The notes under the pieces are model-generated. The model had not been told where the DNA came from. It saw only the letters and a list, made by a program, of their open reading frames with translations, and did not search any database. Both the position numbers and the translations under genes were made by a program. A stretch of DNA of 64,000 bases, from NCBI GenBank assembly GCA_030949985.1, contig JAUZRX010000023.1, positions 62,001 to 126,000 on the forward strand, in the 5' to 3' direction. The first letter of the stretch is position 1. Each line of letters starts with the position of its first letter. Shown one piece after another: positions 46,901-55,700 of this stretch. Origin of the DNA: Acidobacteriota bacterium. Its GTDB lineage: Bacteria > Acidobacteriota > Polarisedimenticolia > J045.

Positions 46901-48628
46901 CAGGGACAAGCGCACCTCGTCGGCCTCCCGGCCGCCTCCCGTGGCGGTGTTGACCCCCAGCCACACCGTGGCCACGACGGCGGTGATCAGCACCGCTCCC
47001 CCAATGCCCGCCAGCCACGCGCCGGGGCGCCGCAGCGCACTGGCCAGCAGGCCGCCGAAGACTTCCCGGCCGATGTCCGGCGGGGAAAGCCCGCCGCGCT
47101 CGGCCCGTCTCCGGCGCCGGGCCGCGATGGCCCGCAGCGCGGCCGGGGCCGCGAGTCGGCGGGAGAGCAAGGGCACCAGTCCCAGGGCCACGATCAGCGA
47201 GCCGGCCAGGGGCAACAAGTAGGCCAGGGCGAGAATGCCGACCAGGGTCTGCATGGCCCGGTCACCGAAATCCACGATCAGCAACGGAAAGAAGACGACG
47301 GCGTTGGTGGCGGTGGCGGCGACGATGGCCCGCACGGTGCGCCGGCTGCCGGTGAGCGTCGCCCGGCCGGCATCCTCGCCCCGTTCGAGCTGCCTCTGGA
47401 TGGCTTCGTAGACGACGATGGCGTTGTCGACGAGCATGCCCAGCCCTACCGCCAGGCCGAAGAGGGTGACCAGGTTCAGGCTCTGGCCGGCCAGGTAGAG
47501 CAGCGCCAGGGCGATCAGCAGGCTGGTCGGCACGGCCAGGGCGACGACCAGCACCGCCCGCAGCCGACGCAGGAAGAGCATCAGCGCGGCGAGCGCGATC
47601 AGAAAACCCGTCGCCGTGAGTTTTTCCAGTCGGAAGATTTGCTTTTCGACAACGTCGGCAGCGTCGAAGTGGATCGAAAAACCGACGCCCCGCTCCTGGA
47701 ACTCCCGCCGCAGGCGCTCGAGCCGCTCCCGCAGGGCGCGCCCCATGCGCACCAGGTTGGCGCTCTCGTTCTTGAAGATCACCAGGCCCACGGCGTTCTG
47801 ACCGTCGACCCGGAAGAGGGTCGTCTCACGCCCGCCCGCCTGGTCGATGGCGGCCACGTGTCGCAGGCGGACCGGAGAGTCCGCAGCGAGCTGCACCTCC
47901 GCCAGGCTGACCACGGACGGCGGCCGCCCATCGACCAGTACCAACCGGCGCCCCCCGAAGCCATCGATGCGGCCCGCCGAACGCGGCGCCGCCAGCACGT
48001 CGGCCAGCCGCCGGGCCACCGCCTCGGGAGGCATCCCCCATGCCGCCAGTCGGGCCGGGGAGAGGTCGATGCGGATGCCATGGCGGGCGCCGCCGAAGAT
48101 CAGCACCCGACTGACGCCGCCGACGCCGCTCAGCCGCGGCTCGATCTCCTCCTCGACCAGGCTGCGCAGGGCGTGGCGATCCACCGGCGCCGTCACCTGG
48201 ACGACCATCACGAAGCGGCTCATGGCGGAGAAGTCGTTGGCGGCGCCCACGTCGATCGTGGTGCCCGGCGGCTGGCCGTGTCCGAGATCCGCCGCCAGTT
48301 GCCGCAACTCGAGTTCCCGCACCTTGATGTCGGTCCCCTTTTCGAAGCGCACCCGCAAGAAACCGGAGGCGCCGCGAATCTCCCCCTCGGTCTCCTGCAC
48401 CCCATCGATGGAGCCGACCCGGGCCTCGAGGGGCATCAGGATCTCCCGCTCGACGACCTCCGGCGGCGAACCGGGGCGCACGAAGCTCAGGTCGAGGGTG
48501 TCGCCGCTGACCGGCGGAAAAAGCTCCACGGGAATCTTCCACCCGGCCAGCAGCCCGAGCAGGACCAGGGCGGTGAAGAACATGGCCGTGGCCACCGGTC
48601 GGCCAGCGGGCAGGGCCAGCCAGCTCAT
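43898..48628 (-). CDS. RND efflux permease fused to an ABC transporter ATPase domain
   Basis: A 1576-residue chimera. Residues ~1-1030 form a complete HAE-type RND permease with 12-helix layout: LPAGRPVATAMFF at helix 1, GMLVDNAIVVYEAI (about 394-407) with the helix-4 aspartate, and LTVNPAILLVDRM (about 935) at helix 10. Two more helices follow (~1032-1085). An ABC nucleotide-binding domain occupies ~1101-1576: first strand LEVRALTKLYG, Walker A GPNGAGKTT (~1319), Q-loop YLPQDFG, signature YSGGMRQR (~1419), Walker B IIVDEPTVGLD (~1442) and H-switch FSTHVVED. A ~185-residue membrane segment interrupts the ABC domain between its first strand and Walker A. The frame is uninterrupted. It overlaps RND and ABC-2 neighbours by ATGA. 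Confidence 0.85.
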   Translation of the reverse strand: MSWLALPAGRPVATAMFFTALVLLGLLAGWKIPVELFPPVSGDTLDLSFVRPGSPPEVVEREILMPLEARVGSIDGVQETEGEIRGASGFLRVRFEKGTDIKVRELELRQLAADLGHGQPPGTTIDVGAANDFSAMSRFVMVVQVTAPVDRHALRSLVEEEIEPRLSGVGGVSRVLIFGGARHGIRIDLSPARLAAWGMPPEAVARRLADVLAAPRSAGRIDGFGGRRLVLVDGRPPSVVSLAEVQLAADSPVRLRHVAAIDQAGGRETTLFRVDGQNAVGLVIFKNESANLVRMGRALRERLERLRREFQERGVGFSIHFDAADVVEKQIFRLEKLTATGFLIALAALMLFLRRLRAVLVVALAVPTSLLIALALLYLAGQSLNLVTLFGLAVGLGMLVDNAIVVYEAIQRQLERGEDAGRATLTGSRRTVRAIVAATATNAVVFFPLLIVDFGDRAMQTLVGILALAYLLPLAGSLIVALGLVPLLSRRLAAPAALRAIAARRRRRAERGGLSPPDIGREVFGGLLASALRRPGAWLAGIGGAVLITAVVATVWLGVNTATGGGREADEVRLSLRLPPGSTLERSSAIFGQVERRLLATAGVAGVSSFIQEGSGSLTIKLVEADKRPPQTSAASLVARVERIAARELPGTEVLRPGDDQGGGGEAQTTDLLGNGPARVRLSGPDAERLTRLGRELAARLEALEEVENAWVAGGGNPPELNIEPRREWLAALGLAPESILPALSAFRREGMVLPVGMVGRDGRETPVTLFREGRRLDRRALETLPVGTPAGVTTLGVLSDVRVLPAAPVIRHRNGRREISVLYRLSRHLPEVGPRRLEIERQLQATVRSLALPRGYTLETETREAATGWFRKILVPVVLLLFAVLALTFESFSMPFLVLLALPLTLIGAAWSLIAAGMPADLMALVGTLALLGLTVNPAILLVDRMQQRSRSGTWGPGAAALAAVRERARPVLMTTVTTLAGLWPLALATGRENEIWPPFATVVMGGLAASTVLTLVVIPLAYVLLRRLDTLFGRLGPWVVLAWLGLTTAVVGPLFRSGAVSSLTWQIVTTVLVAACWLLSIALSWRREPPPEPKIEPGAPPRLEVRALTKLYGLPGPLRAALGARREFLERVEARGARAWLPKDAVEPLARYALLAGATGYLAHAASAGLWKIVFLFVTAGWLGAWLKHLRRWRGKVDALGRETPGGAEGALALALPWAAWEIVLFRDVLAPWLEGRAGLGWRLAGAVLLALTLAIFQYGRHLATRESPARGSGRRRSPPALEGLARRWLAPAASADEVRALDHVEFDAERGMIGILGPNGAGKTTLLRLLAGILDPVTGVIRLGGEPLDGLRPRLARWLGYLPQDFGLPDNMTGREYLLYYALLYDIVPAAERRERVDRLLEEVGLAEKADRRIAEYSGGMRQRVAIARTLLRLPPVIIVDEPTVGLDPRERIRFRNLLARLARGRIVLFSTHVVEDVEVSCERVLVLAGGRLVYDGSPAGLARRAAGRVWEVRVPPERPVELPAGARIVDEAPVGDGSRRLRVLCARAPADQARPAEPSLEDGYMLLVGSPS

Positions 48629-51600
48629 GGGACCCGGCGCCGGAAGCGCAGGCGATGCAGGAGCAGGTAGAGAGAGGGAATCACGAAGAGCGACGCGACG
48701 GTCGAGGCGAGCAGTCCGCCGATCACCGTCAGCGCGAGAGGAGCCCGCAGTCGAGCCGCCTCGTCCCAGCCGAAGGCCAGGGGCGCCAGGGCCAGCACCG
48801 TGGTCAGGGTGGTCATCAGGATCGGCCGCCAGCGAAGACCCGCCGCCCTTGCGATGGCCGGGGCGGCCTCCAGCCCCTCGACCCGGCGCCACCGCTCGGC
48901 GGTGTCCACCAGCAGGATCGCGTCGTTGACCGCCACCCCCGCCAACAGGATCAGCCCCAGCAGGGCCATCACTCCCAGGGGCCAGCCCAGGGGAACCATG
49001 ACGCAGGCCACACCCACCAGGGCCAGGGGCACCGAGGCGAGAACCGTGAAGGGATGGAGCAGCGACTCGAACTTGCCCGCCAGCACCATGAAGACCAACA
49101 GCAGGGCCATCGCCAGCGCTCCGAGCAACTCCCCCAGGGCCGCCACACGCTCTTCCTCCTCACCCGCCAGGCGGAGTCGCAGGCCCGGGGGCGGCTCGAA
49201 GCCGGCGACCACTTCCTCGAGGGCCCGCACGGCCTGGGGATAGCTCACCCCCGGTGCCACCCGGGCGGTGACGCGCGCCACCCGTCGCTGGTTGCGGCGC
49301 AAAATCTCCCGCGCGCCCTCGACCTCTTCGAAGCGGGCCACGTCACCGAGGGCCAGGCGCTTGCCGCCGGTGGTGAAAAGGGGCAGCCGCTCGAGCTGAT
49401 CCCGCCGGATGCGCGGGGTGTGCAGGGTGACCTCCAGCTCCTCGTCACCCCGCACCAGGCGGGTGACATCGAAGCCTTCGAGGGCCGCCTGGAGGCTGCG
49501 GGCCACCAGCTGCGGGGTGACGCCCAGGGCGTCGGCCAGGTTGCGGTCGATGACCACGTGCAACTCGGGCGGGCCACCTTCCAGCGAGGAGCGCACGTTC
49601 CACAGCTCCGCACGGGCCGCGGCCCGACGGCGCAGGGCCACGGAGGCCTCCCTCAGGTCGGCCAGGGAACGACCGCCGATCTCCACCGCCAGGGGCGCTC
49701 CCATGTGCCCCAGGGACCGGGCCAGGGCCGACCCGCCCAGTTCCCACTCCACCGAAAGTCCCGCCAGGGACGCCACCGCGTCCCGGGCGGCGGCCACGAC
49801 CTCCCGCGCACCGGGCCCCTCCCCCGAAAGGGAGACGGTGATCCGAGCGGTGTTCTCCTCGAACTGCTCTTCCCGCACCTGGCGGTCGTCTTCGGGCAGC
49901 CGGCCGACCTCCGAGAGAATCGCCTGCGCGGTGCCATGACTCGCTTCCCGCAGGATATCCTCCACCCGGCCCGCCACCTCGGCGGTGGCCTCCACCGGCA
50001 TGCCCGCTTTGGCCACCAGTCGCAGGGAGAAGCTCTGCGGATCCGCAGGCGGCAGCAATTCCGTCCCCAGGCGACCGAGCCCCCATCCGCTCCCCGCCAC
50101 CGCCGCCGTCGCCGCCAGCAGGACGAGCCAGGGGTGCTCGACGGCGCGGCCGGTCAGCCTCTCGACCGCCCTTCGACCGGGATCGAAAGCCCGGACCCGC
50201 TCGCGGGGCAACAGCCATGTCGACAGGGCCGGAATCAGGAAAACCGCGGCCAGCAGCGAGACCAGCAGCGCCGCCATCACCGCCAGCGACAGCCCCTCCA
50301 CCAGCCGCGCGGCCAGCCCCTGGACGAAGAGCACCGGCAGGAAGACGATGCAGGTGGTCAGGGTGCTCGCCCCGATGGCCCCGGCCACCTCTCCGGTCCC
50401 CTGGACGATGGCCTCCAGGCGTCCGCCCCCCGCATCCAGGCGGCGGTAGATCGCCTCCACCACCACGATGGCGTTGTCGACGAGCATCCCCGCGCCGAGG
50501 GCCAGGCCGGCGAGGGTCATCACGTTCAGGGAACGGTCGGCCAGGCGCATCACGAACAGGGTGGCGAAGAGCGAGACCGGGATCACCGCCGCGACCACCA
50601 CGGTCGGACCGGCGGCGCGCAGGAAGAGCGCCAGCACTCCCACCGCCAACAACACTCCCAGCAGGGCGGCCCGCCGCACCTCCCGAATCGAAGACTCCAC
50701 CACCCGGGCCTGGTCGACGATCACGCCGACCTCGACTCCCGGCAGGTCTTCCGCCAGCGGCGCGAGGGCCGCGCGCAACCGGCGCGAGACGTCCACCGTA
50801 TTGGCTCCCGCCTCCTTGAAAATGGACAGGCTCACCCCTTCCCGCCCATCGATCCGTACCAGGTGCGTGATCTGTCGATCGGCCTCGTAGACCCGCGCCA
50901 CGTCGCCCAGGTGGATCGGCCGCGCGCTCGGCTGCCCACTCGAGGGGTAGACCAGCACGACCCGGGCCACGTCCTCGCTGCTCTCGAAGCGCTGGCGGCT
51001 GCGCACCAGGTAGACCCGGCCTCCCTCCTCCAGGGTGCCCGCCTCGATATCCACGTTGGCCGCCTGCAGCCGCGCGGCGAGCTGCTCGAGGGACAGTCCG
51101 AGGGAGCCGAGAACCAGGGGGTCCACGTCGATCCGGATCTCCCGTTCCCGGCCGCCGAGCACCCGGGCCTCGGCCACGCCCTCGATGCGCTCGAGAGCGG
51201 GAGCCAGCCGTCGTCGCGCGATCCGCCGCAACTCGGCGAGGGCCCGCGGCCCTCCCGCGCCCACCAGGCCGAGGGTCATCACCGGGGATTGGCGGGGGTC
51301 GAAGCGACGAACCAGCACCTCGTCCACGTTCGGATCGGCCCCCATCGGTGCCATCGCCTTCTGCACCTCGATCAGCGCCAGGTCCATGTCGGCATCCCAG
51401 GCGAAGACCACCGTGGCGAGCAGCCGACCGGTCCGCGCCACCTGGGCGATCGAGCGGATACCGCGCACCGTGAACAGCCGTTGTTCGACCTGCTGGCCGT
51501 AGAGCTGCTCCATCTCCAGCGGCGGCCGGTTACCGGAGCGTATCGAGACGACGACGGTGGGCGACTCCAGGTCCGGCAGCAGATCGACGGGCAGAAGCCG

Positions 51601-51690
51601 GAAGGCCCGGTAACCGACGAGTACCGCCGCCAGCGCGATGACCACCATCGCCACGGGCCGGCGGGCGGCGATCCGGATCCAGCGTTCCAC
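48625..51690 (-). CDS. RND family efflux permease
   Basis: A 1021-residue inner-membrane proton-driven permease of the HAE type, normal full length. It has helix 1 (ARRPVAMVVIALAAVLVG) followed by the LPVDLLPDLESP start of the porter domain, GMLVDNAIVVVEAIYRRLD at helix 4 with the proton-relay aspartate, and VAVNDAILLVDTAERW at helix 10. It starts at a GTG 3 nt after the adaptor stop and ends in an ATGA overlap with the second, ABC-fused RND protein. The two may assemble as a mixed trimer, as MdtB and MdtC do (inference). Confidence 0.92.
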   Translation of the reverse strand: MERWIRIAARRPVAMVVIALAAVLVGYRAFRLLPVDLLPDLESPTVVVSIRSGNRPPLEMEQLYGQQVEQRLFTVRGIRSIAQVARTGRLLATVVFAWDADMDLALIEVQKAMAPMGADPNVDEVLVRRFDPRQSPVMTLGLVGAGGPRALAELRRIARRRLAPALERIEGVAEARVLGGREREIRIDVDPLVLGSLGLSLEQLAARLQAANVDIEAGTLEEGGRVYLVRSRQRFESSEDVARVVLVYPSSGQPSARPIHLGDVARVYEADRQITHLVRIDGREGVSLSIFKEAGANTVDVSRRLRAALAPLAEDLPGVEVGVIVDQARVVESSIREVRRAALLGVLLAVGVLALFLRAAGPTVVVAAVIPVSLFATLFVMRLADRSLNVMTLAGLALGAGMLVDNAIVVVEAIYRRLDAGGGRLEAIVQGTGEVAGAIGASTLTTCIVFLPVLFVQGLAARLVEGLSLAVMAALLVSLLAAVFLIPALSTWLLPRERVRAFDPGRRAVERLTGRAVEHPWLVLLAATAAVAGSGWGLGRLGTELLPPADPQSFSLRLVAKAGMPVEATAEVAGRVEDILREASHGTAQAILSEVGRLPEDDRQVREEQFEENTARITVSLSGEGPGAREVVAAARDAVASLAGLSVEWELGGSALARSLGHMGAPLAVEIGGRSLADLREASVALRRRAAARAELWNVRSSLEGGPPELHVVIDRNLADALGVTPQLVARSLQAALEGFDVTRLVRGDEELEVTLHTPRIRRDQLERLPLFTTGGKRLALGDVARFEEVEGAREILRRNQRRVARVTARVAPGVSYPQAVRALEEVVAGFEPPPGLRLRLAGEEEERVAALGELLGALAMALLLVFMVLAGKFESLLHPFTVLASVPLALVGVACVMVPLGWPLGVMALLGLILLAGVAVNDAILLVDTAERWRRVEGLEAAPAIARAAGLRWRPILMTTLTTVLALAPLAFGWDEAARLRAPLALTVIGGLLASTVASLFVIPSLYLLLHRLRFRRRVP

Positions 51691-51693
51691 CGC

Positions 51694-52773
51694 TCAAGAC
51701 CCCGTCACGCGCACTCGGCTCTCGTCGGCCAGGGTTTCGAGGCCCTTGACGACGATCTTCTCACCGGGTTCGACCCCGCTGAGCACTTCCACCACGTCAT
51801 CGTCGCCCAGGCCGAGCCGCACCTCCCGCTCGGCCACTCTCTGGCCACGCAGCACGAAGACCACCTTGCGTCCCGAGCGTTCGGTGACCGCTTCGCGGGG
51901 CACCACCGTCACTCCCTCGCGGGTCTCGGCGATCAGCGTCGCCTCGACGAACATGCCGGGCCGGAGCACCAGGTCGGGGTTGGCGACTTCCACCTCGACC
52001 CGCAGGGAGCGGGTCTTGGGATCGAGGGTCGGCGCCAGGCGCAGCACGTGACCGGGAAAGGTGTGATCGGGCCAGCCGTGATGCCGCACCCGGGCCGGGA
52101 GTCCCACCCTCACCCGCGCGATGTCCGGACCGAGAATATCCACGTCGGCCACCACGGGGTCGAGAGGGGCGATGCGCGCGACGGTGAAACCCGCCGTCAC
52201 CCGCTGGCCATCGGCCAGGGGCTGTCCGGTGGCGTCGCGCGCCAGTTCGAGGATGACTCCCGCGATGGGCGAGACGAGACGGGTCTGCTTTTCCGTGTAG
52301 CGGCTTCGCTCGACCTCGAGGCGGGCGTCGGCCAAAGCGGCCTCGGCCGCGATCAGTTCTTGCTCGGCGATCAGTCCGGCCTCGAAGAGCTTCTTCTTCG
52401 AGTCGTAGTCGCGCAGCGCCGTCAGGTAGCGCCGTTCGGTCGACTCGGTACGTGCCGCCAGGCGGACTTCCTCGCCGCGAATCGCGGCGATCGCCTGCCC
52501 CCGGGTCACCAGGTCACCTTCCGCCAGTCGCCGACCACCCTCCTTCAGACGGGCGATCTCCAGCAAACCGGGCGATTCCACCGTCAAGGCGACGACCTCG
52601 CTGGCCCGCACGCTGCCGGTGGCCACGATCCCGTCTTCCACGTCAGCGGTGCCCACCGCCTGCACCCGCACCGGGACACGGAACTCGATCTTTTCCTCGC
52701 GCGCCTGGGGCGAGCAGGCCGCCAGGCCCGCTCCCGCCAGGAGGAGCGGCATCCGGCTCCACCGCCTCCTCAT
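51694..52773 (-). CDS. RND periplasmic adaptor (membrane fusion) lipoprotein
   Basis: A 359-residue membrane-fusion protein. A lipoprotein signal peptide ends in the lipobox LAAC (Cys about residue 19), so it is probably anchored in the inner membrane. Barrel-sandwich and hairpin parts (VTRGQAIAAIRGEEVRLAA; a coiled coil about 95-150 around EQELIAAEAALADARLEVER; RLVSPIAGVILE) are followed by the beta-barrel (DILGPDIARVRVGLPARVR) and membrane-proximal domains (VEATLIAETREGVTVVPREA). Fits HAE-type RND adaptors. It overlaps the ABC permease/M1-like gene by ATGA. No TolC-type outer membrane channel gene is in the window. Confidence 0.92.
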   Translation of the reverse strand: MRRRWSRMPLLLAGAGLAACSPQAREEKIEFRVPVRVQAVGTADVEDGIVATGSVRASEVVALTVESPGLLEIARLKEGGRRLAEGDLVTRGQAIAAIRGEEVRLAARTESTERRYLTALRDYDSKKKLFEAGLIAEQELIAAEAALADARLEVERSRYTEKQTRLVSPIAGVILELARDATGQPLADGQRVTAGFTVARIAPLDPVVADVDILGPDIARVRVGLPARVRHHGWPDHTFPGHVLRLAPTLDPKTRSLRVEVEVANPDLVLRPGMFVEATLIAETREGVTVVPREAVTERSGRKVVFVLRGQRVAEREVRLGLGDDDVVEVLSGVEPGEKIVVKGLETLADESRVRVTGS

Positions 52774-55700
52774 TCGCGAACCTCCCCTCCACCTCCCGGC
52801 GGCCGAGTGCGCCTCCAGCGGAGCGCGTCGAAGAAAAGCAACCGCGTGTTCTCGTCCGCCGTTATGGAAACCTCCACGTCTCCCTCCAGCAGATCCATGG
52901 TCTCCACCGGATACCAACCCGGCTCGTCGAACTCCAGCTTCCAGGAGAACTCTCTTCCCTCCGAGGCCTCTTCGACGCCGAAGTGCCAGCTTCCCGTGGG
53001 GGCCGCGGCTCCCGGCGTCCCAGCATAGTGCACTTCGAGCGTCCATTCTCCCGCCTCGGGCAGTCGCGCGGGCACCACCACCCGGTGTTCGCCCGGCTCG
53101 GCCCGCACAGCGGCCAGGGTGTGGCGATAGCGCCCCGCGGCGCTGAGACGCTCGACCCTGGCCCAGTTCCGCAGACCGCTGCCGGAAAAGGCCCGGGCCG
53201 GCAGCCCGTGGTCGAGTTCTTCCCGGCGGCCGACGCTCCGGCGAAACCAGCCGCCCGCCTCGGGCGCGATGAAGCGGATGTCCGGATCGAGATCGTCGAC
53301 GAAGACGAGATCCCCGTCCGGCGGAGGCGGGGACCAGGGCCGGGTCCCGTCGAACGGCGCCACGGCGCGCACCCGCTCCGCTTCGGCGGTGTCGAGGGGC
53401 ACCTCGAAGGCACCGCGGTTCTCGGCCAGGTAGGGCTCGATCTTCACCGCGGCCGGCGGCACGCTGCTGAGCATGCCGATCTCCACCCCGACGCCTGCAT
53501 CGAGGCGAATCGGATCGCTCAGCCGGCTGGCGGCCGCCTGGCCCTCGCCCTCGAGGTCGGCCCGGACGCGCAGCAGGCCGGGGGCCGCGCCGTCGTTGGC
53601 CACACGCACCAGCAACTGGTAGCGGGGTGTCCCGTCGGCCGCGTCCTCGAGGCGATAGACTTCCGCCGGGGCCCCGCGGAACGCCGGCAGCTCCGTCGTC
53701 TCCATCCCCAGGCGCAACCACTCCGCCAGGTCGGGGTCGATCCCGCCGGCCAGGTCCAGGTAGTCTTCGAGACCGTAGCCGGCCGTACCACCGTCCTGCA
53801 CCAGGCCGGCGAGCAAGGCTCCGCTCCGCTCCCGTCCCAGCGCATCGATCAGCGAACGACTCAACGCGCCGCCCTTGAGCGTGAGCACATCGATCGCCTT
53901 CTGCGGGTCCCTGTCGGGATCCAGGTCCACGAGGCTGGTGGAAAGAGCCGCCTCCCACACGGAAGGCCGGCTGGTCATCAATGTCGCCAGCGCGGCGGCG
54001 AACCCTTCGTCCCGGTTCTTCATGTAGCGGGCTATCGCCTGGCCGATGACCCGGGAGCCTCGACGACCCATGAAGACCCGGGTCGAGAAATAGGATGCCT
54101 CGCCGGTCAGCAGCCGGGAGGCGAGCACCTCGTTGACGAAAGCCAGCGCCTCTCCACCCGGTCCCCGCGGCGCGGTGCGGAAATCCACCAGCGTGCGGGC
54201 CGCGTTGACCAGCGGGTTGCCACCGACCGTATCGCCCCGGACGAAAAGCAGCGTCCGATCGAAGATCGCCCGGGCCTTGCCCCCCTCGTACGTGGCCGGG
54301 TCGGCATCGTCCAGTTTTTCGAAAGCCACGTCGAAGCGGGCCGTGGGGAGTCCCGACTCCCGCATCAGCACGACCCCCGGCTGGGCCTGGACCGAATCCC
54401 GGCGCCAACCGCCGCCATAGCCCCTGAGCGCATGGGGCACCTCGACCAGCGTCAACACCTTTCCGGGAACCGGCAGACCCAGTTCCCGGGCATCGCGCAC
54501 CAGCCCGGCCAGGTACTCGCGCAGCTCCCCCTCCGCCAGCGCCAGCACCGCCAGACGCTCGAGGTGTCCCGGTTCGACAAGAGCCCGGAAGGTCACGCCT
54601 TCCACCTCGAGGCTGCGCTCGGCGTAAGGCCCGGCGAAAAGCCCGATGGGGGGCAGAGGAACCTCCCCGTCGATGCGCCACACCTCGCCCCCGCCGGCGC
54701 CCGGGGCGACGGGCGCCGTCACACCGGGGCCGGCGAGTTTCCACCCGGCGGGAGCCTCCACGTCGATCCGCACGCGGTGCAGGTCCCGGGGATGGACCCG
54801 CGGAGAGCCCCGCCCCACCTCGGCGCCCATCGCCGGCAACCAGCGGCAGCCGGCCGGCAAGGCCACCAGCCCCCGCTCGTAGATCGCGTTTTCGAAACCG
54901 AAGAGAAAGACGTTCCCCTCATCGGTCTTGGCCTCGAGGGGATGGTAGGCGTGGTCGATGTACGCGAAGAGCGGATCGGGCAGACCGCCCGCCTCCAGGT
55001 CGAAACTCAGGCTGTCTCCGGCTTCCAGGACCCCGGGCAGATCGAATTCGAGCAGGCCGTCGCCCTGGGAGAACTCCAGTTCGTGACCGCCGACCGCAAG
55101 ACGCTCGACCACCAGGCCGGGGTTGAGGGAAAGCAGCAGGTGATCGAGGGACGTGTCGCCGGCGGCGGCCACCGTCAGGCGCAGATCCAGGTCCAGCCGC
55201 CGGCCCGGATCGAGCTTGACCCGCCCCTCGATGAGCTGCAGGTCGGCCACCGCCTCCGAGGCCCGTGCGGCGTGAACCCGCTCCCAGTGATGCAGGCGCC
55301 GGATATCCGCCCCGTTGGACCAGGAGAGCATCACCACCAGCAGCGCCCCCGCCGCGGTGCAGACCGCGGCGGCGGTCACCCGGCCCGGGGATCGACTGTC
55401 GTCCCGACGGGGATGGACCAGCGCCGCCAGGAGCAGCAGGCCCAGGGTCAACGACAGGTATCCGACCCGCTGGGCCACCACCGGCCATCCGGGAAGCCAC
55501 GTGGACAGATCGGAGGGGAAGTTCAGCGAATAGGCCCCGGTGATGTCGATCGCCTGGACGAGGAAGAAGGGGACGGGGATCCATCCCGAGAGTACCGAGA
55601 AAAGCAGGCCCCAGGCGACCAGCAGGACCAGGGCTGCCGCCAGCCGGTGGCGCAGACCCAGGGACACCAGGTAGACCAGGGCAATGACCAGGCCGAGGGC

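Noticed and set aside
48629-48892. Open frame extending the RND-ABC fusion about 88 codons upstream of its ATG
   Set aside because: It lies over the 3' end of the other RND gene in a different frame, has no ribosome-binding site, and the ATG at 48628 forms the standard ATGA overlap and begins with a normal RND helix 1.
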